The notes: generated from the sequence alone by a model not told the origin. A stretch of 64,000 bases of DNA from Aureimonas sp. AU20 (GCF_001442755.1 NZ_CP006369.1:62001-126000); one strand, 5' to 3'; shown: positions 1-10,636, numbered from the stretch's first letter. Program-made: numbers and translations.

Positions 1-892
1 CGACGCCTCGGGCGGCTCCATCACCGGGGTCGAGACGATCGTAGAGGGGCGCCGGCACACGATCCGGGGCGACATCGTGGTGGTGGCCTGCGGCGCGTTA
101 TCCTCGGCGCTGCTGCTCCTGCGCTCGCCAAGCGACCGGCATCCCGATGGGCTCGCCAACCGCTCGGGGCTGGTCGGTCGCAACTACATGCGCCACAACA
201 ACGCGACGGTTCTCGCCATATCGCGCGATCCCAACCCGACCGAGTTCCAGAAGACCTTGGGCCTCAACGACTTCTACCACGCCCATGCGAAGTCGCCGCT
301 CAACCCGTTCGAGTTTCCGCTCGGCCATATCCAGATGGTCGGCAAGTCGGACGGCACGCAGGTCGAGGTGGAGGGGCTGCCGCCGTTCCTCCATTGGCTG
401 CCCGAAAAGCCTTTCGACTGGATCGCCCGGCATTCCATCGATTTCTGGCTGACTTCGGAAGACCTGCCGCTCCTGGAGAACCGCGTCCATTACCGCAACG
501 GGCAGGTCCATCTCGACCTCACCGAAAGCAACATGGACGGCCACCGCCAGCTTCGCGAGATGCTGCGCCGGATTTGCGATAAGGCCGATATCCATCCGCA
601 TCTGATGGACCGCACGCTCTATCTCGGCAAGGACACGCCGATCGGCGGCACGGCGCACCAGGCGGGCACGCTGCGCTTCGGCGAGGACCCGGCGACGGCC
701 GTGCTCGACCGCGACTGCCGCGCCCATGGGATCGACAATCTCTATGTCACCGACGCCAGCTTCTTTCCCTCGATCGGCGCGGTGAATCCGACCCTCACCA
801 TCATTGCCAACGCGCTGCGCGTCGCCGACACTGTCGCCACCCGCCTCGGCGCCCGTGCTCCCGCCGTTTCATCCCCTGAGGTCTCGTCATGA
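1..892 (+). CDS. GMC family oxidoreductase, C-terminal part (5' end outside window)
   Basis: An FAD-dependent alcohol/sugar oxidoreductase of the glucose-methanol-choline family. The frame is open from base 2, so the FAD-binding N-terminus lies outside the window. What is visible is the end of the Rossmann/FAD part (DIVVVACGALSSALLLLRS) and the GMC C-terminal domain, including a GTAHQAGT segment that carries the probable catalytic histidine and AVNPTLT with the paired asparagine near the C-terminus. VTDASFFPS is the usual second FAD-contacting motif. Its stop overlaps the start of zwf (ATGA), so the two genes are probably co-transcribed and translationally coupled. The substrate cannot be told. 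Neighbouring zwf and a glucosidase suggest a sugar or polyol. Confidence 0.9.
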   Translation, partial: DASGGSITGVETIVEGRRHTIRGDIVVVACGALSSALLLLRSPSDRHPDGLANRSGLVGRNYMRHNNATVLAISRDPNPTEFQKTLGLNDFYHAHAKSPLNPFEFPLGHIQMVGKSDGTQVEVEGLPPFLHWLPEKPFDWIARHSIDFWLTSEDLPLLENRVHYRNGQVHLDLTESNMDGHRQLREMLRRICDKADIHPHLMDRTLYLGKDTPIGGTAHQAGTLRFGEDPATAVLDRDCRAHGIDNLYVTDASFFPSIGAVNPTLTIIANALRVADTVATRLGARAPAVSSPEVSS

Positions 893-2427
893 CGCCGTCC
901 CCCACCGCCCGCGCGGCCGCGCCGCCCTGCACGCTGGTCATCTTCGGCGCGGCGGGCGATCTGACCAAGCGCCTGCTCGTGCCCTCGCTCTATGATCTCG
1001 CCGCCGCCGGGCTCTTGGACGGCTCGATGCGCGTCCTCGGCGTCGACCGGGCCGATCTCACCGACGCGAGCTGGGCCGAGGGCATCACCCGGTCGCTGCA
1101 CGAGCTCGCGGCCGATCCGGGCGCGGAATTCAACGCCGGCACGATCCGCGACGAGGTCTGGAACCCGCTGCGCGCGCGCCTGTCCTATCTCAAGGGCGAC
1201 ATCACTGAGGCCTCGACGTTCGAAGCGCTGCGCGCCCATGTCTCGGGCAATGCCGTCTTCTATTGCGCGGTCTCCTCGCGCTTCTTCGCGCCCATCGCCG
1301 AAGGGCTCGGTCGTGTAGGGTTGCTCGAAGAGGGGGAGGGGGCGTTCCGACGTCTCGTGGTGGAGAAGCCCTTCGGCAGCGATCTCGCCTCCGCCCGCGC
1401 CCTCGACGCGGAGCTTCTGTCGGTGGCCGGGGAGAGCCAGATCTATCGGATCGACCATTTCCTCGGCAAGGAAACGGTGCAGGCGATCCTGGCGCTGCGC
1501 TTCGCCAACCGGATCTTCGAGCCCATCTGGTCGGCCGAGCATATCGACCATGTCGAGATCACCGCGGCGGAGACGCTGGGCGTCGAGGGGCGCGGGCATT
1601 TCTACGAGCAGGCGGGCGCGCTCCGCGACATGGTGCCGAACCATCTCTTCCAGCTTCTTTCGATGCTCGCCATGGAGCCGCCCGAGAGTTTCGCCGAGAA
1701 GCCGGTGCGCGACGCCAAGGCGAAGCTTCTGGCCGCCGTGCGGCCCGTGCAGCCGGGTGATGCCGTGCGCGGCCAGTACGGCGCAGGCGTCCTGAACGGC
1801 GAGCCGCGCGCCGCCTACCGCGCCGAGCCGGATGTCGCCCCGAACAGCGAGACCGAGACCTATGCCGCGCTGAAGCTGACGATCGACGCGCCGCGCTGGG
1901 AGGGTGTGCCCTTCTACCTGCGCTCGGGCAAGCGCATGACGGCGCACCGCACCGAGATCGTCGTCACCTTCAAGCCCGCCTCGCATGCGCTGTTTGCCGA
2001 GGCCGACGGCGCCGCGCCCGCGCCCAACCGCCTCGTCATCCAGATCGACGGCGAAAAGGGCCTGTGCACCGAACTGCAGACCAAGCGCCCTGGCCCCGGG
2101 CAGACGCTGGCGCCGGTGGCGGAAGTCTATCGCCACGACGACTTCTTCCAACGCACGCCCAATGTCGGCTACGAGATGCTTCTTCATGCCTGCATGAGCG
2201 GCGACGCCACGCTGTTTCAGCGCGCGGATTCGATCGAGTCCGCCTGGGCCGTGGTCGAGCCCCTGATCGAGGCCTGGGCCAAGGGCGGCCCGGAGCCCTA
2301 TCCCGCCGGCTCGGACGGGCCGGCGGGCGCGGACGCGCTTCTTGCGCGCGACGGCAGGCGCTGGACCAAGCTCGGAGACGATCCCGACGCGCGCGTCGAC
2401 GGCCCGGCGGCGGAGCCCGCCGCTTGA
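889..2427 (+). CDS. zwf: Glucose-6-phosphate 1-dehydrogenase
   Basis: Cytosolic enzyme oxidising glucose 6-phosphate to 6-phosphogluconolactone with NAD(P)+, the entry to the pentose phosphate and Entner-Doudoroff routes. It has 512 residues, slightly longer than the usual ~490, because of a Pro/Gly/Ala-rich tail. Seen directly: N-terminal nucleotide-binding GAAGDLTKRLL, the substrate motif VVEKPFGSDL and the active-site signature RIDHFLGKE. The ATG sits in an ATGA overlap with the GMC gene. The 3' end overlaps the next gene as TTGA. No 6-phosphogluconolactonase (pgl) or edd gene is adjacent, so this is probably an accessory copy within a sugar-oxidation cluster. That last point is inference. 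Confidence 0.97.
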   Translation: MTPSPTARAAAPPCTLVIFGAAGDLTKRLLVPSLYDLAAAGLLDGSMRVLGVDRADLTDASWAEGITRSLHELAADPGAEFNAGTIRDEVWNPLRARLSYLKGDITEASTFEALRAHVSGNAVFYCAVSSRFFAPIAEGLGRVGLLEEGEGAFRRLVVEKPFGSDLASARALDAELLSVAGESQIYRIDHFLGKETVQAILALRFANRIFEPIWSAEHIDHVEITAAETLGVEGRGHFYEQAGALRDMVPNHLFQLLSMLAMEPPESFAEKPVRDAKAKLLAAVRPVQPGDAVRGQYGAGVLNGEPRAAYRAEPDVAPNSETETYAALKLTIDAPRWEGVPFYLRSGKRMTAHRTEIVVTFKPASHALFAEADGAAPAPNRLVIQIDGEKGLCTELQTKRPGPGQTLAPVAEVYRHDDFFQRTPNVGYEMLLHACMSGDATLFQRADSIESAWAVVEPLIEAWAKGGPEPYPAGSDGPAGADALLARDGRRWTKLGDDPDARVDGPAAEPAA

Positions 2428-5108
2428 GCCCGCCATCGCCGCTCTTCGACACGATCGAGGGTCGGCGCCTGCGCGAGGCGGACGCCGCCGGCTGGCGCCA
2501 ATGGGGCCCCTATCTCGCCGAGCGGCAATGGGGAACCGTGCGCGAGGACTACAGCGCCGACGGCGACGCCTGGAGCTATCTGCCGCACGACCACGCCCGG
2601 TCGCGCGCCTATCGCTGGGGCGAGGACGGCATCGCCGGCTTCTGCGACGCGCACCAGCATTGGTGCCTGTCGCTCGCGCTCTGGAACGGGCGCGACCCCA
2701 TCCTCAAGGAGCGCCTGTTCGGCCTCACCAACGCGGAGGGCAACCACGGCGAGGACGTGAAGGAGGTCTGGTGGTATCTCGACGCCACCCCGACCCATTC
2801 CTACCAGCGGATGCTCTACCGCTACCCGCAAGGCGCCTTCCCCTATGCCGATCTTCTGGCCGAGAACGCGCGGCGCAAGGGAACGGACGCGCCGGAATAC
2901 GAGATATCCGACACCGGCATCTTCGCCGAGCGGCGCTACTTCGACGTCGAGATCAGCTATGCCAAGCGTGGGGCTGACGACATCCTGATGCGCGTCAGCG
3001 TGCTCAATCGCGGGCCGGACGCGGCCCCGCTCCACGTTCTGCCGCAGCTTGTGGCGCGCAATGTCTGGAGCTGGGGCGATCCCGGCGAAAAGCCCCTGCT
3101 CCGGGGCGAGGCGGACGGCTCCGTCTCCGCCGCGCATCCCGGCTTCGCGCCCCGGCGCTTCTCTGCGCTGCAGCCGGCGCGCCTCCTGTTCTGCGAGAAC
3201 GAGACGAACGGGCGTAGGCTTTACGGCGAGGGGCCGGACGGCGCCTTCAAGGACGCGATCGGCGACCATGTGCTTGGCGCCCGCGCGGCCGCGCTGCCGG
3301 ACAGCGGCACCAAATGCGCGGTTCTGTCGGAGCACAGGATTGAGCCCGGCGAGCAGCTCGTGCTGCGCTATCACTGGTGCCCGGAGGGTGCGCCGCCGCT
3401 GGGCGTCGCCGGCTTCGACGCGCTCTTCACCGCTCGTCTGGCGGAGGCCGACGAGTTCTACGCCGTGCTCCAGAAGGACATCACGGACCCCGACGCGCGG
3501 CTGGTGCAGCGTCAGGCGCTGAGCGGTCTCCTCTGGTCCAAGCAGGTCTACCATTACGACGTGAAGCGCTGGCTGGACGGCGATCCCGGTGAGCCGACGC
3601 CGCCGGCCTCCCGCCTGTCCGGGCGCAATGCCGACTGGACGCATCTCGCCAATGCCGACGTCGTCCTGATGCCCGACAAGTGGGAATATCCCTGGTACGC
3701 CTCGTGGGACCTCGCCTTTCACACTATTACCGCCGCGCTGGTCGACCCCGCGCTCGCCAAGGCGCAGCTCCTGCTCCTGACGCGCGAATGGTACATGCAT
3801 CCGAGCGGCCAGCTGCCGGCCTACGAATGGGCGTTCGGGGATGCCAACCCGCCGATCCACGCCTTCGCCGCGCTTCGCGTCTACCGCATGGACGAGGCGC
3901 TGACGGGCGTGGCCGACCGGCCCTTCCTAGAGCGTATCTTCCACAAGCTGATGATCAACTTCACCTGGTGGGTGAACCGCAAGGACGAGGCGGGGCGCAG
4001 CCTTTTCCAGGGCGGGTTTCTCGGGCTCGACAATATCGGCGTCTTTGACCGCTCCGCGCCGATCCCCGGCGGCGGCTTCGTCGAGCAGTCCGACGGCACG
4101 GCCTGGATGGCCATGTATGCGCTCAACCTCATGCGCATGGCGCTGGAACTGGCGCGCGAGAATCCCGTCTATGAGGATGTCGCGACGAAGTTCTTCGAGC
4201 ATTTCCTCACCATCGCCTCCGCCATGACCCATGTCGGCGGCAGCGAGGCGGAGAAGGGGGCCTGCGGGCAGGGCCTCTGGAACGAGGAGGACAGCTTCTT
4301 CTACGACGCGCTGGTCCTGCCGGACGGCCGCGAGACGACGCTTCGCGTACGCTCGCTGGTCGGGCTCATCCCGCTCTGCGCGGTGGAGGTGCTGGACGCC
4401 GACATCGCCCGTCGCCATCCCGACTTTGCCGAGCGGCTCGGCTGGATGCTGCGGCACCGACCCGACCTGACGCGCGAGGTCTCGCGCTTCGCCGAGCCCG
4501 GGAAGGACGAGCGGCTGCTTCTTTCGCTCCTGCGCCGGCAGCGGATGACGGCGCTGCTCGCCCGCATGCTGGACGAGAACGAGTTCCTTTCGCCGCACGG
4601 CCTGCGCTCGCTGTCCAAGGCGCACGCGGCGCACCCTTTCGCGCTCGATCTGGACGGCGCGCGCTACGAGGTCCGCTACGAGCCGGGCACGTCGGCGGCT
4701 GCCATTTTCGGCGGCAATTCCAACTGGCGCGGGCCGGTCTGGATGCCGCTCAACTTCATGCTGATCGAGGCGCTGCTGGAGTTCGAGCGCTTCTACGGCG
4801 AGTCCTTTCAGGTCGAATGTCCGGCCGGGTCCGGGCACCTGATGGGGCTTCGGGAAATCAGCGACGAGATCGCGCGCCGCCTTTGCGCGCTGTTCCTGAA
4901 GGACGCGACTGGCCAGCGCCCCGGCATGGCAGGGCCCGACCCCGACCCGAATAATGCCGACCGCGTCACCTTCAACGAGTTCTTCCACGGCGATACCGGC
5001 CTCGGCCTCGGCGCCTCGCATCAGACCGGCTGGACGGCTCTGGTCGCCCTGCTGCTCCAACCGCGCCAGGTCGTGCGCGGTCAGGCCCTGCCGGTGTCGA
5101 CGCCATGA
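2424..5108 (+). CDS. GH63-type (MGH1-like) glucosidase
   Basis: Large cytosolic glycoside hydrolase of the bacterial group usually annotated 'glucosidase', related to GH63 mannosyl-oligosaccharide glucosidase. About 894 residues if translation begins at TTG 2424, which overlaps the zwf stop. There is no in-frame ATG before the conserved N-terminus ([20 protein letters not shown]), so a TTG start is the best choice. Conserved stretches include [19 protein letters not shown] sequence near residue 50 (actual reading [18 protein letters not shown]), [41 protein letters not shown] and the C-terminal [13 protein letters not shown]. No signal peptide. It likely removes glucose from an alpha-linked oligosaccharide, feeding zwf after phosphorylation. 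The exact linkage is unknown. Confidence 0.85.
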   Translation: MSPPSPLFDTIEGRRLREADAAGWRQWGPYLAERQWGTVREDYSADGDAWSYLPHDHARSRAYRWGEDGIAGFCDAHQHWCLSLALWNGRDPILKERLFGLTNAEGNHGEDVKEVWWYLDATPTHSYQRMLYRYPQGAFPYADLLAENARRKGTDAPEYEISDTGIFAERRYFDVEISYAKRGADDILMRVSVLNRGPDAAPLHVLPQLVARNVWSWGDPGEKPLLRGEADGSVSAAHPGFAPRRFSALQPARLLFCENETNGRRLYGEGPDGAFKDAIGDHVLGARAAALPDSGTKCAVLSEHRIEPGEQLVLRYHWCPEGAPPLGVAGFDALFTARLAEADEFYAVLQKDITDPDARLVQRQALSGLLWSKQVYHYDVKRWLDGDPGEPTPPASRLSGRNADWTHLANADVVLMPDKWEYPWYASWDLAFHTITAALVDPALAKAQLLLLTREWYMHPSGQLPAYEWAFGDANPPIHAFAALRVYRMDEALTGVADRPFLERIFHKLMINFTWWVNRKDEAGRSLFQGGFLGLDNIGVFDRSAPIPGGGFVEQSDGTAWMAMYALNLMRMALELARENPVYEDVATKFFEHFLTIASAMTHVGGSEAEKGACGQGLWNEEDSFFYDALVLPDGRETTLRVRSLVGLIPLCAVEVLDADIARRHPDFAERLGWMLRHRPDLTREVSRFAEPGKDERLLLSLLRRQRMTALLARMLDENEFLSPHGLRSLSKAHAAHPFALDLDGARYEVRYEPGTSAAAIFGGNSNWRGPVWMPLNFMLIEALLEFERFYGESFQVECPAGSGHLMGLREISDEIARRLCALFLKDATGQRPGMAGPDPDPNNADRVTFNEFFHGDTGLGLGASHQTGWTALVALLLQPRQVVRGQALPVSTP

Positions 5109-5680
5109 CGATCGAAAGCCTCGTCGCGCAGTTCGGGCTTCCCGCGATCTTTCTCGGCGCCGGCTTCGAGGGGGAGACGGTCGCCATCCTCGCCGGGGTG
5201 ATCGCCCATGCCGGGACGCTCGAGCTCTGGCAGGTCATGCTCGCGGTGGGTCTCGGCTCGTTCGCGGCCGATCAGATCTTCTTCTCCTGCGGGCGCTTCT
5301 TTCGCGAAACGCGCTTCGTGCGGCGCGTCAGCGCCAAGCCGTTCTTCGCACGGGCGCTGGCGGAGTTCGAGAAGCGGCCCGTGCTCTTCACCTTCGGCTT
5401 TCGCTTCGTCTACGGGTTTCGAACCGTCAGCCCGATCGCGATCGGAACGACGCGGCTTCCCGCGCTCCGCTTCCTCGCCATCAACGCGGCGGCGGCCACG
5501 GTCTGGGCGCTGGTCTTCGTGTCCGCCGGCTATTGGTTCGGCCACGGCATCGAGACGATCTTCGGCCATCTGAAGACGCATCACCGCCTTCTCGTCGGCG
5601 TCGCGGTGGCGCTCGTTGCGGTCTGCGCGCTCGCGGTCTGGACGCGGCTTCGATGGGCCTCCGGCGGTTCGCCTCCCTGA
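5105..5680 (+). CDS. DedA family membrane protein
   Basis: Inner-membrane protein of the DedA/VTT family (191 residues), a group implicated in lipid-carrier flipping and proton-motive-force homeostasis. It shows the family pattern: a re-entrant N-terminal segment with FEGETVAILAGVIAH, then GRFFRETRFVRRVSAKP, and the family arginine motif FRFVYGFRTVSPIAIG around residues 98-113, followed by C-terminal hydrophobic helices. The ATG overlaps the glucosidase stop (ATGA), making it the fourth gene of a coupled chain. No ligand can be assigned. A role in protecting the envelope under the conditions that induce the sugar genes is only a guess. Confidence 0.88.
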   Translation: MTIESLVAQFGLPAIFLGAGFEGETVAILAGVIAHAGTLELWQVMLAVGLGSFAADQIFFSCGRFFRETRFVRRVSAKPFFARALAEFEKRPVLFTFGFRFVYGFRTVSPIAIGTTRLPALRFLAINAAAATVWALVFVSAGYWFGHGIETIFGHLKTHHRLLVGVAVALVAVCALAVWTRLRWASGGSPP

Positions 5681-5794
5681 TCCGCCGACCAGCCCGTTCG
5701 GGAAATTCAGAAGCGCGGGCGACCACGGATCGCGCTCGACATCGGCGGCCAATCCCCGCATGAGGGGACCGATCATCGCTTGTGAGTTTGCCGC

Positions 5795-7162
5795 ATGCCG
5801 AACCTCGCCGGAACCCGATCCAGAATCCGCCGCGTGCCGATGCTCCGCCGATCCCGCGCGGTCTGGATGTCGAAGCGCGTCTGGCGCCCGCGCCTCGTGT
5901 TCTGGCTGGGCGCGCTGGCGGTGGGGCTGGTCAGCGTGGCCTTCGCGGAGATGGCGGACTGGGCGCAGCGGATGTTCGAGGCGATGGCCAGCCATCTCGG
6001 CCCGGCCGCCCTGCTGGTCGTGCCTCCCGCCGGCTTCGCGCTGTCGAGCTATCTCGCCCTGCGCTTCTTTCCCAATTCGGGCGGCAGCGGCATTCCCCAG
6101 GCCATCGCCGCGCGGCATCTGGAAAGCGACGCGGACCGGGGGCTTCTCCTGTCGCTGCGCACGGCGCTCGGCAAGATCTTTCTCACCCTGCTCGGCCTCC
6201 TGTCCGGCGCCTCGATCGGGCGCGAGGGGCCGACCGTGCAGGTCGGCGCGGCGATCATGCTGGCGACGGGGCGTCTGGGCGGCATGGCGCACGCGCGCGG
6301 CCTCATCCTGGCCGGGTCGGCCGCCGGCATCGCGGCGGCCTTCAACACGCCGCTCGCCGGCATCGTCTTCGCCATCGAGGAGATGGGTCGGGCCTACGAG
6401 GCGCGCACCAACGGCCTCGTGCTCTCGGCGGTGGTCCTGGCGGGCCTCGCCTCGCTGGCGCTGACCGGCAACTACACCTATTTCGGCCGCACCGACGCGG
6501 ATGTGGTGACGGCGAGCGGCTGGTTCCTGGTGGTCGCCTGCGGCGTTCTCGGCGGCGCGTTCGGCGCCATGTTCAGCGGCGGCGCGCTGGCGATCATGCG
6601 GCGGGTCCGGCGCTGGACCAAGGGCGCGCCCGCCCGGATCGTCGCTGTGGCTGCCCTGTGCGGCCTCGTCGTGGCACTCGCGGGACTTCTCTCGGGCGGA
6701 ACGACCTATGGCACCGGCTACGAGCAGGCCCGCTCGGCGATCGAGGGCACGGCGCTGTCGCCCTTCTTCTTCCTCGCCAAGTTCGTGGCGGGGCTCGCCT
6801 CGATGGTGTCGGGCATTCCCGGCGGCATCTTCGCGCCCTCGCTGGCGGTGGGGGCGGGCCTCGGCTCGACGATTGGCCTCGCCTTCGGCCTCGGGTCCAG
6901 CCTCGCCGCGACGCTCGGCATGGCCGGATATTTCGCGGGCGTCGTTCAGGCGCCGATGACGGCCTTCGTCATCATCCTGGAAATGACCGGCAATGCCGGC
7001 AATGTCGTGCCGGTGATGCTGGCCTCGCTTCTCGGCTTCGGCACCGCGCGCCTCGTCTCCGGCGCGCCGCTCTACCACAGCCTGTCGCGTAACTTCGTCG
7101 CCGACATCCTGCGCCACCGGCGCCTGATGGAGCAGAAGGGGAGCGCCGAGCCCAAGGGCTGA
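5795..7162 (+). CDS. ClC family chloride channel / H+-Cl- antiporter
   Basis: Multi-span membrane protein of 455 residues in the ClC family. The three anion-binding signatures are present: GGSGIPQ (about 96-101), GREGP (142-146, with gating glutamate E144) and GIPGGIFAPSLAVGAG in the second half. An internal glutamate pair in IVFAIEEM (about 195-196) matches the proton-path glutamate of E. coli ClcA, which favours an H+/Cl- exchanger over a passive channel. No CBS domains follow. It is separated from dedA by about 115 nt and is followed by a strong hairpin. The start at 5795 is uncertain: ATG 5837 or ATG 5867 would trim the basic leader. Confidence 0.92.
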   Translation: MPNLAGTRSRIRRVPMLRRSRAVWMSKRVWRPRLVFWLGALAVGLVSVAFAEMADWAQRMFEAMASHLGPAALLVVPPAGFALSSYLALRFFPNSGGSGIPQAIAARHLESDADRGLLLSLRTALGKIFLTLLGLLSGASIGREGPTVQVGAAIMLATGRLGGMAHARGLILAGSAAGIAAAFNTPLAGIVFAIEEMGRAYEARTNGLVLSAVVLAGLASLALTGNYTYFGRTDADVVTASGWFLVVACGVLGGAFGAMFSGGALAIMRRVRRWTKGAPARIVAVAALCGLVVALAGLLSGGTTYGTGYEQARSAIEGTALSPFFFLAKFVAGLASMVSGIPGGIFAPSLAVGAGLGSTIGLAFGLGSSLAATLGMAGYFAGVVQAPMTAFVIILEMTGNAGNVVPVMLASLLGFGTARLVSGAPLYHSLSRNFVADILRHRRLMEQKGSAEPKG

Positions 7163-7177
7163 GCGCTCCGTGCGGCC

Positions 7178-7198
7178 GGGCGACCCTCCGGGTCGCCC
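7178..7198 (+). terminator. Hairpin between clc and the chemoreceptor
   Basis: A perfect 9-bp stem (GGGCGACCC / GGGTCGCCC) with a 3-nt loop, flanked by further complementary GTGC/GCAC. It lies 15 nt after the clc stop and is followed by CATCTTCTTGATCTT, a modest U-tract. It sits between two convergent genes, so it may serve both strands. Confidence 0.6.
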
Positions 7199-7253
7199 GC
7201 ACCCATCTTCTTGATCTTGATCGAAGATCGATCGCGAGACGCCTTGGGGAGGC

Positions 7254-9356
7254 TCAGGCGCTCAGGCGCTCGAAGTCGCTGGTGTCGTCGAGCGTCATGT
7301 CGAAGCCATTGGACGAAGCGGCAGGGGCGTTTGATGCGGTCGGCGCGTGCGAGACCGGCGCCGTCTTCGGCTTGGCGTAGGTGGCGCCGAAGGCCTGCAC
7401 CTTGGCGCGCAGCTCGGCGACGTTGGCGGCCCGATCGGCCTTGGCCACCTTCGCTGCGGCGGCCGCCTCCAGCTTGAAATGGCCCGCACTTTCTTCCAGG
7501 CGCCCTGCCTCGGCGGACAATTGGCTCGCCGTCGCCGCCATCTCGTTGGCCGCTCCGGCGTTGGACTGGGTCACCTGATCGAGCTGCTGGATCGCCTGGT
7601 TGATCTGGTCGATGCCGATCGACTGCTCCCGGCACGCCGCCGAAATCTCGGTCACCAGTTCCGCCGTGCGACGGATGTCGGGCACCAGCGCGTCCAGCAT
7701 CTCCCCCGCCTCTTCCGAGGTCAGAAGCGTCTGCGTCGACAATTGCCCGATTTCCTGCGCGGCGATCTGGGAGCGCTCGGCGAGCTTGCGCACCTCCGAG
7801 GCGACCACCGCGAAGCCCTTGCCATGGCTGCCGGCGCGGGCCGCCTCAATGGCGGCGTTGAGCGCCAGAAGGTCGGTCTGGCGGGCGATCTCCTGGATCA
7901 CGGTGATCTTCTCGGCGATGGTGCGCATGGCGACCACCGAGGCGCCGACGGCCGCGCCCGACTTCTCGGCGTTCACCGAGGCCTGGGCTGCGATCTTCTC
8001 CGTGGTGCCGGCATTGTCGGCGTTCTGGCGCACGTTGGCCGACATCTGCTCGATCGCGGCCGAGGCCTGCTCGGAGGCGGCGGCCTGCTGCGTGGCGCCG
8101 GAGGAAAGCTGCTCGGCGGTGGCGGCGGACTGGGCCGAGCCGGAGGAGACCTGGGCGGAGGATTCGCGGATCGCGACGATGGTCTCGTTCAGCTTGCCGC
8201 GCATCTGGCACATGGTGGTGAGGAGATCGCCGATCTCGTCGTCGTGCTTGACCTCGATCTTCTCGGAAATGTCGCCGTCGCCGATCTTGCGGGCGTGATG
8301 CTTGGCGAGGTTGAGGCCGCCCGAGATCGACCGCGCCAGCCAGATGGCGGCGCCGATGCCCATCAGGAGGGCGAGCGCGACCAGCACGATCATCGTCTCG
8401 CGGGTTGCCGTGAACTCGGTCTCGGTGTTCTTCGCCAGGGTCTGGGCAAAGGTCGTTTCTTCCGCGATCAGCTTATCGAGCTGGCCGAATATGACATACA
8501 TGAGCGGGCGCGCTTCCGCCATGAACAGAGCGTTGGCGTGCTCGGCGTCGTTCGCGGTCCCATAGGCGGCGATCTTCTGAATGACAGGCTTCAGGTGCTC
8601 CCAATTGCCACTCTGCTCGATGGCCGCGGCCGACAAGGGGGAGGTTTTCGCCTTCTCCACATAGGACGCGAACGCCTTGTCGAAAGCGTCGATCTGAGTG
8701 TCCAGCGACTGTTTTGCGACCTGCAGGCGTGCATCGTCCTGCTCGGACAAGGCCGCCATCAAGTTGTACATCATCTGCGGAAGGGAGAAACGGACCGCGA
8801 TCAGCGCGCTTCGCAATTCGCTCGAGACACTCGGGTTGCCGTCGATCTTGCCGATCGTGTCCGTGAAATCGCCGGTGATCTCGTTGATTAACGGCACGGC
8901 CTCGCGAGCGTAAAGTTCGTTGGCGCGCGTCATGGAGTTGACCTGTGCAATGTCCATGATCTTGTCGATCATGACCTGCCAAGTCTTGAGATTGGCGATG
9001 ACAGAATCGGCGACTTCCAACGCTGCGGGCGTCTCACCGCCCAAACCGGACTTGTAGTCGGCCAAAGCTTGGATTTCTTCGACAACGCCCTGGTCGATCT
9101 TCGATCGAAGATCCGCGATCTCCGCATCGTTTGTGATCGCCAGAAAGCGATTCATATTTCGACCCAGGCTGTGCATATTCTTCGCGGCGTCTTCTATGCG
9201 CTTGGTCTGTGCATAGGGACGGTCGATGAACGTCTGCATATTCTCGTTGGAAGACTGAAGGCTCAGAATACCGTAGTATCCAGCCGCCCCCATCATCCCC
9301 AGGACGCTGGCGAATGCTACACTGAGCTTCAGCTTGATGGACAGGCGCAATTCCAC
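7254..9356 (-). CDS. Methyl-accepting chemotaxis protein
   Basis: Transmembrane chemoreceptor of 700 residues that passes ligand signals to CheA/CheW. Order of parts: short cytosolic start, TM1 (about 10-30), a ~290-residue helical periplasmic sensor (four-helix type, possibly the HBM class), TM2 (about 326-348), HAMP (about 350-400) and the signalling coiled coil with its conserved tip [21 protein letters not shown] near residue 490. A ~70-residue Ala/Lys/Pro linker ends in DFERLSA, which is not the NWETF-type CheR-docking pentapeptide. No che genes are nearby, so it is an orphan receptor. Ligand unknown. Low-GC positions around 8900-9360 show the sensor domain evolving faster than the signalling domain. 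Confidence 0.95.
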   Translation of the reverse strand: MELRLSIKLKLSVAFASVLGMMGAAGYYGILSLQSSNENMQTFIDRPYAQTKRIEDAAKNMHSLGRNMNRFLAITNDAEIADLRSKIDQGVVEEIQALADYKSGLGGETPAALEVADSVIANLKTWQVMIDKIMDIAQVNSMTRANELYAREAVPLINEITGDFTDTIGKIDGNPSVSSELRSALIAVRFSLPQMMYNLMAALSEQDDARLQVAKQSLDTQIDAFDKAFASYVEKAKTSPLSAAAIEQSGNWEHLKPVIQKIAAYGTANDAEHANALFMAEARPLMYVIFGQLDKLIAEETTFAQTLAKNTETEFTATRETMIVLVALALLMGIGAAIWLARSISGGLNLAKHHARKIGDGDISEKIEVKHDDEIGDLLTTMCQMRGKLNETIVAIRESSAQVSSGSAQSAATAEQLSSGATQQAAASEQASAAIEQMSANVRQNADNAGTTEKIAAQASVNAEKSGAAVGASVVAMRTIAEKITVIQEIARQTDLLALNAAIEAARAGSHGKGFAVVASEVRKLAERSQIAAQEIGQLSTQTLLTSEEAGEMLDALVPDIRRTAELVTEISAACREQSIGIDQINQAIQQLDQVTQSNAGAANEMAATASQLSAEAGRLEESAGHFKLEAAAAAKVAKADRAANVAELRAKVQAFGATYAKPKTAPVSHAPTASNAPAASSNGFDMTLDDTSDFERLSA

Positions 9357-9631
9357 AACTCCCAGAGCAGACCTTTGCGAGATTTTTTCACGAAAATGTT
9401 GATAATGCGATAATAGTTAGTGCACCCTTTTGGTCAGGTTTTGACTGAGGAAGAGCTTCTATTGTACGTGGAGCTGACGGTTATTGTTGTTGGGGTGCTT
9501 CACCCGTCCAGCTCGGATGATATTACCTGAGGTTGGATAAGGCTGGGCGTCTGTGGTCGTCCGATGATCTTGCGACGGCTGGCTTTGCGGTGACAGGGTC
9601 CCGATCGGATGTGACAAGACCAGAGCTTCGC
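9357..9631. other. Non-coding stretch between chemoreceptor and LysR gene
   Basis: About 275 bases, clearly less GC-rich than the surroundings. It should hold the chemoreceptor promoter (the AT-rich part near 9380-9420 on the minus strand). I found no credible reading frame and no clear hairpin. Confidence 0.5.
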
Positions 9632-10528
9632 TTACTGCTTCCAAGTCTTGATCAGCATCTCGAGAAAGCGTTCGGAGGCAGGCGAAAGGCGGCCGCTCCG
9701 TCGCTGCACCAGGCCGATCGTGCGGGTGACGACGGGATCGACGATCGGCCGCGTGACGAGAAACGGGTGCTCCCCCTGCGGGGTCGCGAGCTTGGGCAGA
9801 ACCGAGATTCCGAGGCCCGCCTCCACCAGCCCCAGCGAGGTGTTGAGATGCGTCACCTCATAGAACCAGTTCAGCCGCAGGTTGGCGCGGGCGAGCGTCG
9901 CGTCGAGAAGCGCCCGGTTGCCGCTTGATCGGTCCACCGTGATCAAGCGGTGACCCTCGAGCTCCGGCCAGCGGATCACGTCTTTCTTCGCAAGAGGATG
10001 ATTCTTGCGCATCGCCAGAACGAACGGGTCGTCGATCAGGGCTTCGAACGAGAGGTCTGGGTCGGAATTGCCCATGAGATTGATGCCGAACTCGACCTCG
10101 CCGCGCGCCACCGCCCGCAATCCGTCATTGGCCGTCAGGTCAAGAATCCGAAACCGGATATGGGGAAACTCCTCGTTGAACCGGCGCACGACATTGGGAA
10201 GGAAGTAGAACGCCGCCGTCGGCAGACAGGCCATCGTGATCAGCCCGCGCCGCTGGCTGTTGGCGTCCTTCAGCGAGAAGAGCGAGGCGTCGAACTCCTC
10301 CAGCATGCGCCGCACCAGCGGCAGAAGCTCCTGTCCCGTGGCCGTCGCGGCGACGTGGCGCGTGGTGCGCTCCAGAAGCGGCGCTCCGATCGAAGCCTCC
10401 AGCTTCTGGATGCGGCGACTGAGCGCCGATTGCGACATGTGCAGCGCCTCTGCCGCGCGGTGGAAGCTCTCGAACTCCACCACGAGCTGGAACGCGCGTA
10501 GGTCCAGGATCTCACAATTGATGTTCAA
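9632..10528 (-). CDS. LysR family transcriptional regulator
   Basis: A 298-residue LTTR. The N-terminal winged helix is clear (FHRAAEALHMSQSALSRRIQKLE, shown here split as FHRAAEALHMSQSALSRR then IQKLE), followed by a periplasmic-binding-like effector domain (about 90-298). It is divergent from the tautomerase/ABC importer genes, with 108 bases between them, so it very likely controls them in response to the imported acid or a breakdown product. Autoregulation is typical for such divergent pairs. The start codon is the only ATG before the conserved helix. Confidence 0.93.
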   Translation of the reverse strand: MNINCEILDLRAFQLVVEFESFHRAAEALHMSQSALSRRIQKLEASIGAPLLERTTRHVAATATGQELLPLVRRMLEEFDASLFSLKDANSQRRGLITMACLPTAAFYFLPNVVRRFNEEFPHIRFRILDLTANDGLRAVARGEVEFGINLMGNSDPDLSFEALIDDPFVLAMRKNHPLAKKDVIRWPELEGHRLITVDRSSGNRALLDATLARANLRLNWFYEVTHLNTSLGLVEAGLGISVLPKLATPQGEHPFLVTRPIVDPVVTRTIGLVQRRSGRLSPASERFLEMLIKTWKQ

Positions 10529-10575
10529 AACGCATTACTCCTCCCAATATTTGCATTTCACATCTCGCCTGCCCT

Positions 10576-10589
10576 TTGCCAAATTGCAA
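10576..10589. promoter_or_regulatory. Candidate LysR-box in divergent intergenic region
   Basis: TTGC-N6-GCAA dyad about 47 nt before the tautomerase start, inside the LysR/tautomerase divergent spacer. It fits the T-N11-A dyad form expected of LTTR sites. A second TTTGCA half-site lies near 10551. Inference only. Confidence 0.4.
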
Positions 10590-10636
10590 CAGAACCACGG
10601 ATTGATCCAGTGAGCGCAAGAATGGGAGGGCTAGCG

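Noticed and set aside
742..2436. Long minus-strand frame opposite zwf.
   Set aside because: No family motif, Arg/Gly/Asp-rich composition, fully covered by zwf in the correct frame.
9459..9644. 61-codon minus-strand frame between chemoreceptor and LysR gene.
   Set aside because: Polar, low-complexity product, no ribosome site, overlaps the LysR stop.
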